From a virus, in IMG/VR virus record IMGVR_UViG_3300017949_000043, positions 1-28,116 of that record: DNA of 28,116 nucleotides, one strand, 5' to 3'. Each line of letters begins with the position of its first letter. Within the stretch, counting starts at the first letter, position 1. Positions 1 to 9,481 of the stretch are shown here, one piece after another. Under the pieces are notes generated by a model that did no database searches, was not told where the DNA came from, and saw only the letters and a list, made by a program, of their open reading frames with translations. The position numbers and the translations under genes are program-made.

Positions 1-1641
1 CTGTGAACTCCTTATAGGATTAGAAGAACCATATAAATAATCACTATATGCCTCTAATTCTTGATGAGTAAGGTTGCTATCTATCTGTCCCAAAAGAACT
101 GATATAACATTAGCTAATTTATAACCATGCCTAAGAGTTATAGTTTGTGTTATAGACTGTAATAAATTTGTCGCTGCATCATGATCGAACCAAAAGCTCT
201 GCTCTGTCCATTCATCTGAATTGACTGGAATTAATGAATTATCAGTATCAGCACTCGGTCTTGAAAAATGATTACCCGAAAAATAAAGAGCATCATCAGA
301 AAAAATGCCGAAAACATCTAACGCTACAGAGTTCTCATCAGAAACAACAAACTGAGAAGCATTCAATGATATTGGAGCAGCATATTTATAATTATCATTT
401 GGAGGTGTTATATCATCATCTGGCTTATCATACCCTAACGGAGCTAATCCCAAAACTCCAAGTTGTAAGAGAGAATCGCACAAAACACGAGAATAAACGT
501 GATGCACTAACAATTTAACCTGACTATCACTTGTCCTACTAGTAAAAACAACACCCTTATTATAAGTAGGTATTTCATTCAATGGCTTATTAACTGGAGC
601 AAGATATACATAATCTGCACCAACGGTATCATAAATAGTCATCCTATAGACTTGACCACTATTAGGGTTTCCCGTATATACTTGATTGCCAGTATTGGTA
701 GCTCCAGACACATGAACAAGAGTGCCACCTGTAGGAAATGTTGGTAGTGCATTATTTTTATCATTCCTAAAGCAGTATTTGTCAAGGTCAGGATCATAAC
801 CTATATAATAACAAGTCTTACTACCAACTTGCCATTCAGAATTAAAATCATCATCAGTAAGAGTAGCAGATGGAATGGTGAAAGCTAAGTTGCCAGGATG
901 CTGGTCTAAGTCCGCCCCCACATCACCTGTTACGTCAGGGTCAAAAACAACGCCATAGTCAATTATCTGATAACGACTGTCAGACAACCTTGTAAAAACA
1001 TCCTTGCCACTACCAAGACCATCTAGGTCTACAAAGACATCTACATACTCTCCAGTAACATCAGGAACAGGATTCTCCCCAACACCAGCTATAAACATCT
1101 TGGTAAAATCGTCTTCACTAAATTTATAGTCATCGACAAGAGTCCTATGTTCAGAAACTACCTTGCAATCTTGCTCCCAATACCTACCCCCTATTATATT
1201 TGTAATCTTTAGGGATCCAGGCTGATATAACTGTAGTATTGGAAACTTTAAATAACGAACATCTAGAGTTCCCGGATTATACTTCAAGAAATCATACTCT
1301 ATATCCAAACCCTCCAAGAAAGTAGTGTACCTATCAACGGTAACCGGAGTGACTTCTAAACTCCTTACATCAGCATCTATCTTGCAATCTAGCTTAGAAA
1401 ACTTACCCCTCACAACCTCTTGATAGTCTCCATCTATCAATTCCTCTAAAATAAGTATGTACTGATACCTTATAGAACCATCATTGACTAAATCGAAATC
1501 CCTACCGGTAAGCCTTATATTGGGCATTTTCTTTCTAAGAAACATAAAACCTTCCTCTCGTTCCTCACTTACGGCAGCATTAGAGTAAGTAGGACTTACA
1601 TCATAAGTAGAATTGTATATTTGCAACTTCCACCTATACAT
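1..1641 (-). CDS. Distal tail protein (putative), 3' end outside window
   Basis: An open frame begins with ATG at 1639-1641 and runs without a stop to base 1, giving 547 codons; the C-terminus is outside the window. The protein starts MYRWKLQIYNST and is rich in beta-type and acidic sequence (for example DVTGEYVDVFVDLDGLGSG), with no catalytic motif or membrane segment that I recognise. Its start overlaps the end of the tape measure gene by 8 nt, so it is translationally linked to it. In siphophages the gene after the tape measure usually encodes a distal tail or baseplate protein that begins the tail tip. The call rests on this position. The reading frame is secure; the exact tail role is inferred. 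Confidence 0.75.
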   Translation of the reverse strand, partial: MYRWKLQIYNSTYDVSPTYSNAAVSEEREEGFMFLRKKMPNIRLTGRDFDLVNDGSIRYQYILILEELIDGDYQEVVRGKFSKLDCKIDADVRSLEVTPVTVDRYTTFLEGLDIEYDFLKYNPGTLDVRYLKFPILQLYQPGSLKITNIIGGRYWEQDCKVVSEHRTLVDDYKFSEDDFTKMFIAGVGENPVPDVTGEYVDVFVDLDGLGSGKDVFTRLSDSRYQIIDYGVVFDPDVTGDVGADLDQHPGNLAFTIPSATLTDDDFNSEWQVGSKTCYYIGYDPDLDKYCFRNDKNNALPTFPTGGTLVHVSGATNTGNQVYTGNPNSGQVYRMTIYDTVGADYVYLAPVNKPLNEIPTYNKGVVFTSRTSDSQVKLLVHHVYSRVLCDSLLQLGVLGLAPLGYDKPDDDITPPNDNYKYAAPISLNASQFVVSDENSVALDVFGIFSDDALYFSGNHFSRPSADTDNSLIPVNSDEWTEQSFWFDHDAATNLLQSITQTITLRHGYKLANVISVLLGQIDSNLTHQELEAYSDYLYGSSNPIRSSQ

Positions 1642-4600
1642 ACCTCTTTATTCGGTTTCCTTTGATAACAACTTTCTTACCATTGTCATATATTGTCTGA
1701 GTCTCTCCTTGCCTACGGATGGCTACCAACTCTTTCTCCATTCTACTCGTATCTGTTCTTGCATTAACGACTAATGAAGGTATTGGACTATTAGTACCCT
1801 TCAAGGCATCTATGTCAAAAGTACCTCTATTAAGGGATTCAAATAAGTCAGGCAATACATCCTTATACTTAGCAGTAACCCTTCTTGACAATATCATTCT
1901 CGCCTCGCCTTGCTCAGCAAATTGCGCCCTACCGCCTGAGAAACCTACCAACGTATCATTACCACTACCATGCCTTCCTCCTCCTATAATACTCAAATCA
2001 CCTTCTGCAAAATTTTGGCGAGTAAGCTCAAACGCCTTTGCCTTAGCAGCTACAAATGCACCAAACATAGGGGCAACGAATGCTAACCCAAGAGGAAAAG
2101 GAAACTGCTTAAAAATATTAACCGCAGCAGATGTAAGACCACTCGCTTGTGATATACTGTCGGCAATCAACTGTTGCCTCTGAAACGCCTGTCTCTGCCT
2201 TAGTGCTTCCTCTTGATTTTTCTTTGCTTGGTCGAGCCTCTTCTGAGCATCATCAACAAAGTTGGCATATCCAGCATTCCTTGAAGCTATCTCTCGGTCT
2301 AATGCTCTCTCTGCACTTGCCACCTCTTGGTTTCTCTGTTGAACCAACTCATTAGATAATTGTATTGCCGTTCTATAGTAGTCAGTCATAGCATCTTTGG
2401 CTAAAGCAAATCCACTAACAACGGCTTCAAATGCTCTATCTACTTTCTTCTCATCTCCTGCTACTTCTTCTGGCAACAATTTTTTAATGCCTTTCCTTAA
2501 ACTAAACCCAAATATTTTAGCATCTTTAGTCTTGCCGACCGCATCAACACCTTGAGTAGATTTAGCAATAAACTTTGATTCAGCAGCATCTATCTGAGAC
2601 TGAATTAGCCTCTGCTCATCATCTGTCTTTGCTAAGTCCTTCAGTTCCCTCAAATACCTAATTTTGTTTCCGAGAAGCTCCAATTCTTCTTGTAGCTTGT
2701 CAAGATTTTGTGCTTTAACTTTGTTGTTTTCTATTTCAAGCTCTATAGATAATTGTTCTTTTTTTAATCTTAATTCTTCCTTATCACGTTTTTCTCCTTC
2801 TTTATCATATTTGTCTTGTAAATCATTTATATCTTTTAATGCTTTAATATTTATCTCAAGTTTCTGTTTTAAATACTCTTGTTCGGCATCAAACTTATCA
2901 CTACTTCCTTCTTTTGCGTTAAGAATATCTCGATCTCTAATCAATTCAGCTTTTTCAAGATCAAGTCTCCTCAACGCTTCTATTTTCTTAAAACTTTCTT
3001 CGGCAGATTGTACATAAATTCTTTGTAATTCTATTTCAGCTAATCTTTCCGCAATATTCCTTTTTATTACTCCAGATTTTTCACCCTCTTCAAGCTCTGC
3101 AAGTTCTCGTTGGTACTTTTTTTCTATAAGAATCAATAAATCTTTATGCCCCCTCCATTCCCATGCTTCCTCGTCTCGATTTAGCTTTAGAAGTCTTTTC
3201 CTTTTCTCAAAGCCATCTTCCATCGTATCTATAATAGCTCTCTCTTTCTTAAATGCAGCAGCCTTTTCATCATCTGCCGGAGGGGTGGTATCGTCATCTT
3301 TGGTTTTTTTATTAGATTGACCTTGTGAGAAAAGAGTAGACCTTCCCATTTCTCCTAGTGGATCAACCAAAGCCACTTCTTTCAATTCTTTAGATAAACC
3401 GCTCAACTCGCTCCTTGCCATAGCCAAAGCTCTAGCAATTCCAGGTGACTGCATTACACCGGAAAGCCTCTCTATCTGAGCCTCCTTTTCTCGCATCTTC
3501 AACCTTATCTCTTGAATTTTTGCTTGTTTCCACTCTTCTGTAGTCCTTTTTGTCAAATCGGCAATAGACTCTTTATCTTCGGGCTTCTTTTCTTCGTTAA
3601 GCCTAATATTCTCTCTAAGTTGTTCGTTTAAGTCAGAATATATGCGATTAGTCCTTTCTAATTCCGTATTTGTTGGTGCAAGTTCATTCCTAAATGCAAA
3701 TAAAAGACCTGCTACGGTAGACAATCCGGTAATCATTATTCCCAATGGGTTTGATCGCAATGCAAGGTTCCAGGCTTTTGTGGCAACTACTGCCTGTTTA
3801 ATAGTAACAATAAGCCTAAGCATCCCAATTCTGGTCAATCTAATAGATGAAATAAAAGCCCCAAAATTAAGCCCAGCATAAGCAATGCCTAAAGCGGTAA
3901 TAGATTTAATTAAATTCTTTATAGCATCTACATTCCTCGCTATAAACTTAACGCCATCAGCCATAGCGGTATAGAAATCCCTGAATGTTCCAGTAGTCTC
4001 CATCGCATCTACAAGCTCTATAATGGCAGTCTTTAATCTACCTTGAGAAGCAGCAAGGTTCTCCACCCTAGTCAAATTCTGAATACCATAAGTAATCTCC
4101 AACTGCTTAGCAAACTTAGGTAACGCATCCTCAGAAAGTATCTTACCCTCTTCAAGCATCTTAGATAACTCAAGGGTTGTAACATCTAAGGCATCAGCCA
4201 TTATCTCCATTGAACCTGGCAATGAATCACCCAACTGCTGCCTTAATTCCTCTGAACTGACCTTTCCCTTACTAAGCATCTGCTCCAATGCGTTAAACGC
4301 CCTATCCATCCTTATCGCCTCCAATCCCATCACAGAACCAGCTTTGGCTACAGAATTAAAGATGGCTTGAGTTTCCTCCATAGACAAGTTGGTAGACCTT
4401 GATGCTGCCGTAAAACGTAAGTAATTCTTACGAAGACTATTTATGTCTATACCATAGTTCTCTGCCGTCTTCGACAAGAAGGCATTAGTTTTAGCCAACT
4501 TGCCTGAGTCAGGAATAATCTTACTATATGCAAGTCTTAGTGAGTCAGTTTGAACCGTCAAGTCTCTAGTAATCCTTACGGCACTCCTAAATGCCTCAAA

Positions 4601-5239
4601 TCCTAAATATACCGCAACAAAACGCTTAACAAGTCCAGTAACATTCTTTACTGTTTTTCCATAATTGTCAGTCTGTAACTTAGCACCTTTGAGAGCCGAG
4701 CTGTAGTTTCCTACGTTACGCCTGTAATTACCCATCTCTTTATCAAAGTCTGTAATGGATTTATTGAGCCTATCAACCTCCTTCCTTAACTCCTTACCTC
4801 TTTGACTTGTTTTAGATTCAACTATTTCCATTGACTGGAGTTCATCTACCGCAATCTTTAATTGTGCCGATAACTGCTTATAACTTCCAGCTTTAGCCAT
4901 TACTTCTTGAGCAGCAATCTTGTTTTTATAGTTTGCCTTTCTAGTTTGCTCATTCCAAAAGGCTTGGGCTTTACCCGCCTCACTAGTTGCCATCTCAAAT
5001 CGTGATATAACTCTTTGTAATTGCTGGATTTCTTTAGACATCTTCTTGATCTGATCTTGACCTCCAGATGTGCTTGTACTTGTTTCTTCTAATGATTTCC
5101 TTACCCCCTTACCAGCAGCTTGTAACAACTTAGCGACGGCTCTAACATCCTCGCCTAGCTTACGCCATTGTTCAGCAATTTCCTTGAGGTCTTTCTTATA
5201 CCCATCATCAAAAAAGTCGGATGTCTTTATTAGTGTCAT
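1634..5239 (-). CDS. Tail tape measure protein
   Basis: At 1201 residues this is the longest gene in the window, as expected for the protein that sets tail length and helps DNA cross the host envelope. Residues about 205-400 match the conserved N-terminal tape-measure region, including SSEELRQQLGDSLPG near 330-340. A hydrophobic stretch (ALGIAYAGLNFGAF) lies near 450-466 and another (GLAFVAPMFGAFVAA) near 1050-1066. Between them, about 560-960, is highly charged coiled-coil sequence. The C-terminal part has the glycine-rich GGGRHGSGNDTLVGFSGG and AEQGEARMILSRR typical of phage tape measure proteins. It overlaps its upstream neighbour by four bases (ATGA) and its downstream neighbour by eight. 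High confidence. Confidence 0.95.
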   Translation of the reverse strand: MTLIKTSDFFDDGYKKDLKEIAEQWRKLGEDVRAVAKLLQAAGKGVRKSLEETSTSTSGGQDQIKKMSKEIQQLQRVISRFEMATSEAGKAQAFWNEQTRKANYKNKIAAQEVMAKAGSYKQLSAQLKIAVDELQSMEIVESKTSQRGKELRKEVDRLNKSITDFDKEMGNYRRNVGNYSSALKGAKLQTDNYGKTVKNVTGLVKRFVAVYLGFEAFRSAVRITRDLTVQTDSLRLAYSKIIPDSGKLAKTNAFLSKTAENYGIDINSLRKNYLRFTAASRSTNLSMEETQAIFNSVAKAGSVMGLEAIRMDRAFNALEQMLSKGKVSSEELRQQLGDSLPGSMEIMADALDVTTLELSKMLEEGKILSEDALPKFAKQLEITYGIQNLTRVENLAASQGRLKTAIIELVDAMETTGTFRDFYTAMADGVKFIARNVDAIKNLIKSITALGIAYAGLNFGAFISSIRLTRIGMLRLIVTIKQAVVATKAWNLALRSNPLGIMITGLSTVAGLLFAFRNELAPTNTELERTNRIYSDLNEQLRENIRLNEEKKPEDKESIADLTKRTTEEWKQAKIQEIRLKMREKEAQIERLSGVMQSPGIARALAMARSELSGLSKELKEVALVDPLGEMGRSTLFSQGQSNKKTKDDDTTPPADDEKAAAFKKERAIIDTMEDGFEKRKRLLKLNRDEEAWEWRGHKDLLILIEKKYQRELAELEEGEKSGVIKRNIAERLAEIELQRIYVQSAEESFKKIEALRRLDLEKAELIRDRDILNAKEGSSDKFDAEQEYLKQKLEINIKALKDINDLQDKYDKEGEKRDKEELRLKKEQLSIELEIENNKVKAQNLDKLQEELELLGNKIRYLRELKDLAKTDDEQRLIQSQIDAAESKFIAKSTQGVDAVGKTKDAKIFGFSLRKGIKKLLPEEVAGDEKKVDRAFEAVVSGFALAKDAMTDYYRTAIQLSNELVQQRNQEVASAERALDREIASRNAGYANFVDDAQKRLDQAKKNQEEALRQRQAFQRQQLIADSISQASGLTSAAVNIFKQFPFPLGLAFVAPMFGAFVAAKAKAFELTRQNFAEGDLSIIGGGRHGSGNDTLVGFSGGRAQFAEQGEARMILSRRVTAKYKDVLPDLFESLNRGTFDIDALKGTNSPIPSLVVNARTDTSRMEKELVAIRRQGETQTIYDNGKKVVIKGNRIKRYV

Positions 5240-6003
5240 CTCTTAGCCATTATCTTTTTATGCTCTTTAGCCTCTTTCTTTGCCAACTCAAGACCTTGAT
5301 AGAACTCTAATGCAGTAAGATTAGAAGCATCAATCCCTAAGTATTTTGAAAGGCTTATAAGCGTTTCATTAAAGTTTTTCACATACTTTACCTCTTCTCC
5401 ATCCTTGCCCCCATACGTCTTAGGCGTGTATGTACCATAAAGCTGCTCTTCGACAACATAAATATCTTCAGTAGTATCTTCTCCATCTATCTTATCAAGC
5501 ATCAGTAATGCCCTCTTCTTTAAAAGAGAAAAATACTCAAGAGATGTCAGAGGGTTTACCATTGAAGGAAAAAAGAGTTCTTGCTCGGTCTTTAATTTTT
5601 TTTTTACTTCGGTGAGCCACTCCTTCATCTTGCCAATCGTTAAGTCCCTACTTTTAAGGTCTTCCATAATATCATGGATGTCATCTTCAGACAGCTTATT
5701 CGGATATTTCTTTCCATTGATAGACTTTACTAAGGAAGCAAATGCCATAAACTCCATACTATTCATATTGACGGCAAATATCATGTTTTGCCTCATATTA
5801 ACCATCTCCTTGAGAGCATTCTCTTTGTCCTCCTTCAGTATAAACCTCTGTAGGTTGGCAAAATGATTTACTATGCTATCCATATCTGAGCCAATACCAG
5901 CATCTATCATCACATATCTATTATAAAGGATATACCTCATAATATTCATGCTTTCCATACTGTCATACAACTCTACATAGTTGCCATTAATCTTTTGCTT
6001 CAT
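5236..6003 (-). CDS. Unknown protein in tail-assembly-chaperone position
   Basis: This 255-residue, mostly helical and charged protein has no motif I recognise. It sits directly upstream of the tape measure gene with an ATGA overlap, the place where siphophages encode the chaperone that coats the tape measure during tail assembly (lambda G/GT). The gene contains a run of ten A residues on the coding strand (5601-5610 region, about codons 131-134, Val-Lys-Lys-Lys). A -1 slip there would add about 18 residues and stop, giving a product of about 150 residues; a +1 slip stops almost at once. Chaperone function is inferred from position only. Confidence 0.8.
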   Translation of the reverse strand: MKQKINGNYVELYDSMESMNIMRYILYNRYVMIDAGIGSDMDSIVNHFANLQRFILKEDKENALKEMVNMRQNMIFAVNMNSMEFMAFASLVKSINGKKYPNKLSEDDIHDIMEDLKSRDLTIGKMKEWLTEVKKKLKTEQELFFPSMVNPLTSLEYFSLLKKRALLMLDKIDGEDTTEDIYVVEEQLYGTYTPKTYGGKDGEEVKYVKNFNETLISLSKYLGIDASNLTALEFYQGLELAKKEAKEHKKIMAKR

Positions 6004-6006
6004 CTA

Positions 6007-6594
6007 TCAACAAGTTTCGACATATCGCAAATTACAATCCACCCTTAGACCACCATAAGGTCGCATCAAGGCAGACCTCAAACCCTCTCTGTGAAGGTAA
6101 GAATCTGCAATACGAGTCGAAAAGGTACTGTATATCTCCTTTGAGCTTTCGTGTACCATATAGGGTTCTAGCTTAACGCCTTTGAACCCCTTTTTAATTT
6201 CGGTGAGTATGTCGTACTTGATATTATCAATAGTACGATTAACGTGGTCAGATGGATAAACATCTCTATAGTCAAACCAAAATATCAGAGATACCCTTAC
6301 ATCAAAATCCATATCCGTAAGGGTAGTCTGAAATGATTGGCTGGTTTCAACATCTATAAACATGAAATTACCTAAGTCTTGGTCTGGGAGCAGTAAAAGA
6401 TAAGAATCATCTGCCCTGCCTCCAACATAAATAGCCGGATATACCTCATCACTTCCTACCTCTACGGCATTGATGTATTTCTCACATCTACCATAAGCAT
6501 TATTCAACCAAGACAGTCTCGTATTGAGTGTGGAAGCTATTATGTCGCAAGGGACATCTAATAGACGAGCATCAGCTTTACTAGGTACATTCAT
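6007..6594 (-). CDS. Neck / tail-terminator-like protein (putative)
   Basis: A 195-residue protein starting MNVPSKADARLLDVPCDI, with mixed alpha/beta character and no membrane segment. It is translationally coupled to the gene before it (ATGA overlap) and lies three bases upstream of the next gene, between a small connector and the tape measure module. Tail terminator or tail completion proteins, which cap the tail tube and join it to the head, occupy this place and are about this size. No sequence motif confirms the role. Confidence 0.75.
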   Translation of the reverse strand: MNVPSKADARLLDVPCDIIASTLNTRLSWLNNAYGRCEKYINAVEVGSDEVYPAIYVGGRADDSYLLLLPDQDLGNFMFIDVETSQSFQTTLTDMDFDVRVSLIFWFDYRDVYPSDHVNRTIDNIKYDILTEIKKGFKGVKLEPYMVHESSKEIYSTFSTRIADSYLHREGLRSALMRPYGGLRVDCNLRYVETC

Positions 6595-7043
6595 CTTAGC
6601 AGATAATCTCTAAAATCAGTTACAAAATCATCCTTAAACAAAGATAATAAATATCGCTTAGATTCCTCAGTTAGACCGAAGATTTCTTTACCATATTTGC
6701 GCTCTAAAGCAGGGGCTTTATCATCATTGGAAAAGATAGCAAACCAATCATTGCCAAACCTCACCTCAAAAGCCCCTTGAAAGTCTCCCTCAGCATATAG
6801 AGTCACGTTTGCAGTCGGTGTTTTACTTTGATTACCAGGAAACTTTGACGTATTCGGACTGTATGGCTGATAAGACTTTATCTTAACGCCATCTGATGTC
6901 TCACCCCTCTCCCTTAATTGTTCTGTATTTAAGTCAATAATGTCAGCCTCTAATTCCTTCAAGTGTTTGATAATAATCCTATCCCTCTGAACTCTGTCAA
7001 AAGTCTCTATCCTACGAGCTATCTTCTTGAAAGGACTTATCAT
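6591..7043 (-). CDS. Head-tail connector protein (gp10-like, putative)
   Basis: This 150-residue protein has a charged helical N-terminus (MISPFKKIARRIETFDRVQR), a central segment that includes YSPNTSKFPGNQSKTP and a beta-rich middle (NVTLYAEGDFQGAFEVRFG), then KYGKEIFGLTEESKRYLLS. The last motif and the overall size are typical of small phage neck proteins that plug or complete the connector. Both ends overlap neighbours by four bases, placing it in a tight neck operon between the adaptor and the tail-terminator-like gene. The family call is from general resemblance plus gene order. Confidence 0.75.
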   Translation of the reverse strand: MISPFKKIARRIETFDRVQRDRIIIKHLKELEADIIDLNTEQLRERGETSDGVKIKSYQPYSPNTSKFPGNQSKTPTANVTLYAEGDFQGAFEVRFGNDWFAIFSNDDKAPALERKYGKEIFGLTEESKRYLLSLFKDDFVTDFRDYLLR

Positions 7044-8278
7044 ATCCCACTATATTTAACACCTCGCCTCCTACATGGAAGACACACCTCATCAACGCCA
7101 CTATTGTCAAAGGCGATAGAATTTAAGGCTTCCTCATATTGCACTTTCATACTTCTATTCACTAGGCTATTACCTCTCGAATCTCCGTCTATCTCATACA
7201 ATATCTGAGCAGTATCTATCTTATTCTCCCTTCTGTTGACATTAGCTTCCGGATTCAAAGCTAGTTTCCTAAGTACATACATAGCAACACTCAACTGCAT
7301 CGGTATTAAGAACTCATCGGCTTGGTCTATAATGAACTGAGTGTAATCACATTGTACCCTCACCTTAAAGTTCATACCGTAGTTATTCACCACGTTATAG
7401 GTGTTTTCAGTAAGATCCCATAAGGCATCATTGTCATTACTGTGATAGCCCCCTACGGCATCATAGAACTTACCCACAGGAAAAGTAATGTAGTCTTGAT
7501 AGTAACCTCTATCGACAAGACCATTGATGGAATCTCCAGTTATGTCAGACTCATTATACGTTATCCAATATCTGAATCCACCCTCGAACTCTACGTCTAA
7601 GTCAAACCATTGCATAGAATTGGCATTGGTATATGCAAATGTTTCGGTGTGTATCGGGGCTGACTGTCCAGACTTAAATATCTTTATTGGGATGTTCTCG
7701 GCAACAGTAAATTGAAGACCTATCTTATAAGGCTCAAACTTCAAATTAAGACTCTGCGGTGGAGTAATCTCTATAAACCTCGTCTTGCCACTATTGGCAG
7801 TAGTATCACTTATGTCTCCGGTAGTCTTAACCATATACTCATTAGAAAGCAAGTTATTTGCCGTCTGGAGCTTACTCTTCTTATTAAACCAATCCGATAC
7901 ACACTTTACTATACCGGCTTCTGTCTCTTGTCTTAGCGTTTCTGTTAAAGATTCGTACTCCCTCCAATAAGTAGAATTGGGAGGCGTATTGCCTGTACTT
8001 GGCGTCTGATTAATGTATATGTAATTCGTTCCAGAACTCTCTACCACTTCACCAAAACTATACTCCGTTCCAGCCCCATAAGAACTATACGTCACTTGAG
8101 AATCATCAAAGGCTAAAGCCTCCAGCAATCTAGGTGTTAAAAGAGGATGGGCATCATTATAATATAAACCACTTGTAGATGTGGTAAGGTCTACAAGCTG
8201 AGTTTTATTCGGATCAACATTCTGTCTCCATCCGATCTTTGGAAGAAAAGCTGCCTTTATAGTGCTATAATTTATCAT
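7040..8278 (-). CDS. Head-tail adaptor with inserted carbohydrate-binding-like and beta domains
   Basis: A 412-residue protein encoded just after the major capsid gene. The ends look like a connector or adaptor: N-terminal NDAHPLLTPRLLEALAF (about 41-57) and a helical C-terminus with IPMQLSVAMYVLRKLAL. Between them are insertions. Residues about 72-108 (YSFGEVVESSGTNYIYIN, then TGNTPPNSTYW) match the short aromatic Y-G-V-Y-TGN-P-W pattern of chitin/cellulose-binding-type modules. Residues about 175-290 look like a beta-sandwich. The C-terminal CLPCRRRG holds a CxxC. Connector function is inferred from position and the end regions; the inserted domains may bind host glycans or stabilise the neck. 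Confidence 0.8.
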   Translation of the reverse strand: MINYSTIKAAFLPKIGWRQNVDPNKTQLVDLTTSTSGLYYNDAHPLLTPRLLEALAFDDSQVTYSSYGAGTEYSFGEVVESSGTNYIYINQTPSTGNTPPNSTYWREYESLTETLRQETEAGIVKCVSDWFNKKSKLQTANNLLSNEYMVKTTGDISDTTANSGKTRFIEITPPQSLNLKFEPYKIGLQFTVAENIPIKIFKSGQSAPIHTETFAYTNANSMQWFDLDVEFEGGFRYWITYNESDITGDSINGLVDRGYYQDYITFPVGKFYDAVGGYHSNDNDALWDLTENTYNVVNNYGMNFKVRVQCDYTQFIIDQADEFLIPMQLSVAMYVLRKLALNPEANVNRRENKIDTAQILYEIDGDSRGNSLVNRSMKVQYEEALNSIAFDNSGVDEVCLPCRRRGVKYSGI

Positions 8279-8290
8279 AATGGATATTTA

Positions 8291-8330
8291 TTGAAGAAAG
8301 GGGAAAGAATAACCATCCCTCCCCCTTCAA
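8291..8330. other. Inverted repeat between capsid and adaptor genes
   Basis: TTGAAG (8291-8296) and GGGG (8300-8303) are complementary to CCCC (8321-8324) and CTTCAA (8325-8330), giving a 10-bp stem with a three-base bulge. It lies in the 91-base gap after the capsid stop codon. There is no U-tract after it on either strand, so it is not a standard terminator. It could slow RNA decay or partly reduce read-through from the capsid gene into the neck genes. Confidence 0.5.
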
Positions 8331-8369
8331 AAAGTTATCAAACTAACCAAATCACCTTTCAGTTATCCA

Positions 8370-9413
8370 TTACGCATCGGTAACTTCCCACTTCACGATA
8401 GGAGCAGCTACAGTAGTCAAATCATCAATGTAAGCATTGATAAGGGCAACTTCCATAGAGAAACCATAAGACTGTACTGCCGTTCTTTCTAGGTGAGCCG
8501 TTTCAGCACCACCAAGAGCAGACTTGTCAGCCCTTCCTTCGTAGTAGTAAGTAGAAATTGGCACGTTAAGAACAGGAAGAGTATCTATACCCCACTCTGT
8601 ACCATCAGCCAACTGCGTTCTCAAGATTGAATCAGCTTCGTGAGTGAACAAAACACCAAGAGATCCAGAGTTAACCATATAACCGGTAGCCTCTACTCCT
8701 GCACCATTAGAGATGTTTTGAGAGAAATGCTGAGTCTTATCAGCATACTCAAGAGTCTTATTTACCTCATTGAACTGACCATACTTCTCTTGTTGTCTCA
8801 AGATAGCCTCACCACCAGCATTAGTGATAAGTCGGTAAGGTGCGCCAAAATATTTATTAGCCTTCATGATAACAGAAAGGTCAGAATAAAGTCTGTCCTT
8901 ATTAGCTTGTGTAGACTGAATAACATTTGAAGCATTAGTATGTACCAAAGTGTCGGCAAATACCTGAGACTTGTTGGTGTTCAAATTAGAAGCAGCAGCA
9001 GCATCCAAATCATCAATGATCTGGTCAAGATACTTCTTGAACTTTCTGTTAAAGTCTTGTTGCATCTTGATTTCGTTGTTGCCGTATCTAGCCGGAACAA
9101 TAGTGAAACCCCAAGAGTAAATGGTTTTTGTAACGCTCATTAGAGCAGATGTATTCTCATCATCAGCAATAACAACCGGTCCAGTACCAGTAGCTACGGT
9201 TACTGTCTCAGAATCAAATACTGGGACTTTAATATCCCTTCCAGAAGATATAGCTGCTTTCTCAAGCATCTCTGGAGTAATAATTGAGTCAGGCTCAGAA
9301 TTGCCCATAACGAAGGCATCAAAGCAACCTGCTCTTCCTGTCCTCGTGGTATATTTCGAGGCTTCGGGTGAAGCAATCCTAAATTCTTGCACCCTTGTTG
9401 CTAACAAACTCAT
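8370..9413 (-). CDS. Major capsid protein (putative)
   Basis: The protein has 347 residues, a usual size for an HK97-fold capsid protein without a long delta domain. It begins MSLLATRVQEFRIASPEASK and has the mixed alpha/beta texture of such proteins, including SWGFTIVPARYGNNEIKMQQD and FGAPYRLITNAGGEAILRQQ (a helix and strand region seen in related proteins). It follows a coiled-coil scaffold-like gene and precedes neck genes, the classic place for the shell subunit. The ATG at 9411-9413 is preceded by an A-rich leader resembling that of the 12693-13361 gene, suggesting both are expressed at high level. The call combines position, size and sequence texture. Confidence 0.85.
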   Translation of the reverse strand: MSLLATRVQEFRIASPEASKYTTRTGRAGCFDAFVMGNSEPDSIITPEMLEKAAISSGRDIKVPVFDSETVTVATGTGPVVIADDENTSALMSVTKTIYSWGFTIVPARYGNNEIKMQQDFNRKFKKYLDQIIDDLDAAAASNLNTNKSQVFADTLVHTNASNVIQSTQANKDRLYSDLSVIMKANKYFGAPYRLITNAGGEAILRQQEKYGQFNEVNKTLEYADKTQHFSQNISNGAGVEATGYMVNSGSLGVLFTHEADSILRTQLADGTEWGIDTLPVLNVPISTYYYEGRADKSALGGAETAHLERTAVQSYGFSMEVALINAYIDDLTTVAAPIVKWEVTDA

Positions 9414-9481
9414 TTCGTAAGTTTTTAAAGGTTTAAAAAATAATTAGGTGCTTTGCTCTTTTACACCACGAAAAAATATTT
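9414..9481 (-). promoter_or_regulatory. Leader of the capsid gene
   Basis: This 68-base gap between the scaffold-like gene and the capsid gene contains, in transcript sense, GGTGTA, then GAGCAAAGC about 45 bases before the ATG, a T-run followed by AA, and AAAAACTTACGAAATGAG at the start. The leader of the 12693-13361 gene has the same order of elements (GGTGTA, GAGCAAGTCGC, T-run, AAAAACTTTTAGAAATGAG). No Shine-Dalgarno motif is present. The shared layout suggests a common way of boosting translation of abundant virion proteins. Confidence 0.45.

Noticed and set aside
1719-4000. Several plus-strand frames opposite the tape measure gene
   Set aside because: They mirror the coiled-coil coding pattern of the tape measure gene and have no leaders or recognisable products.
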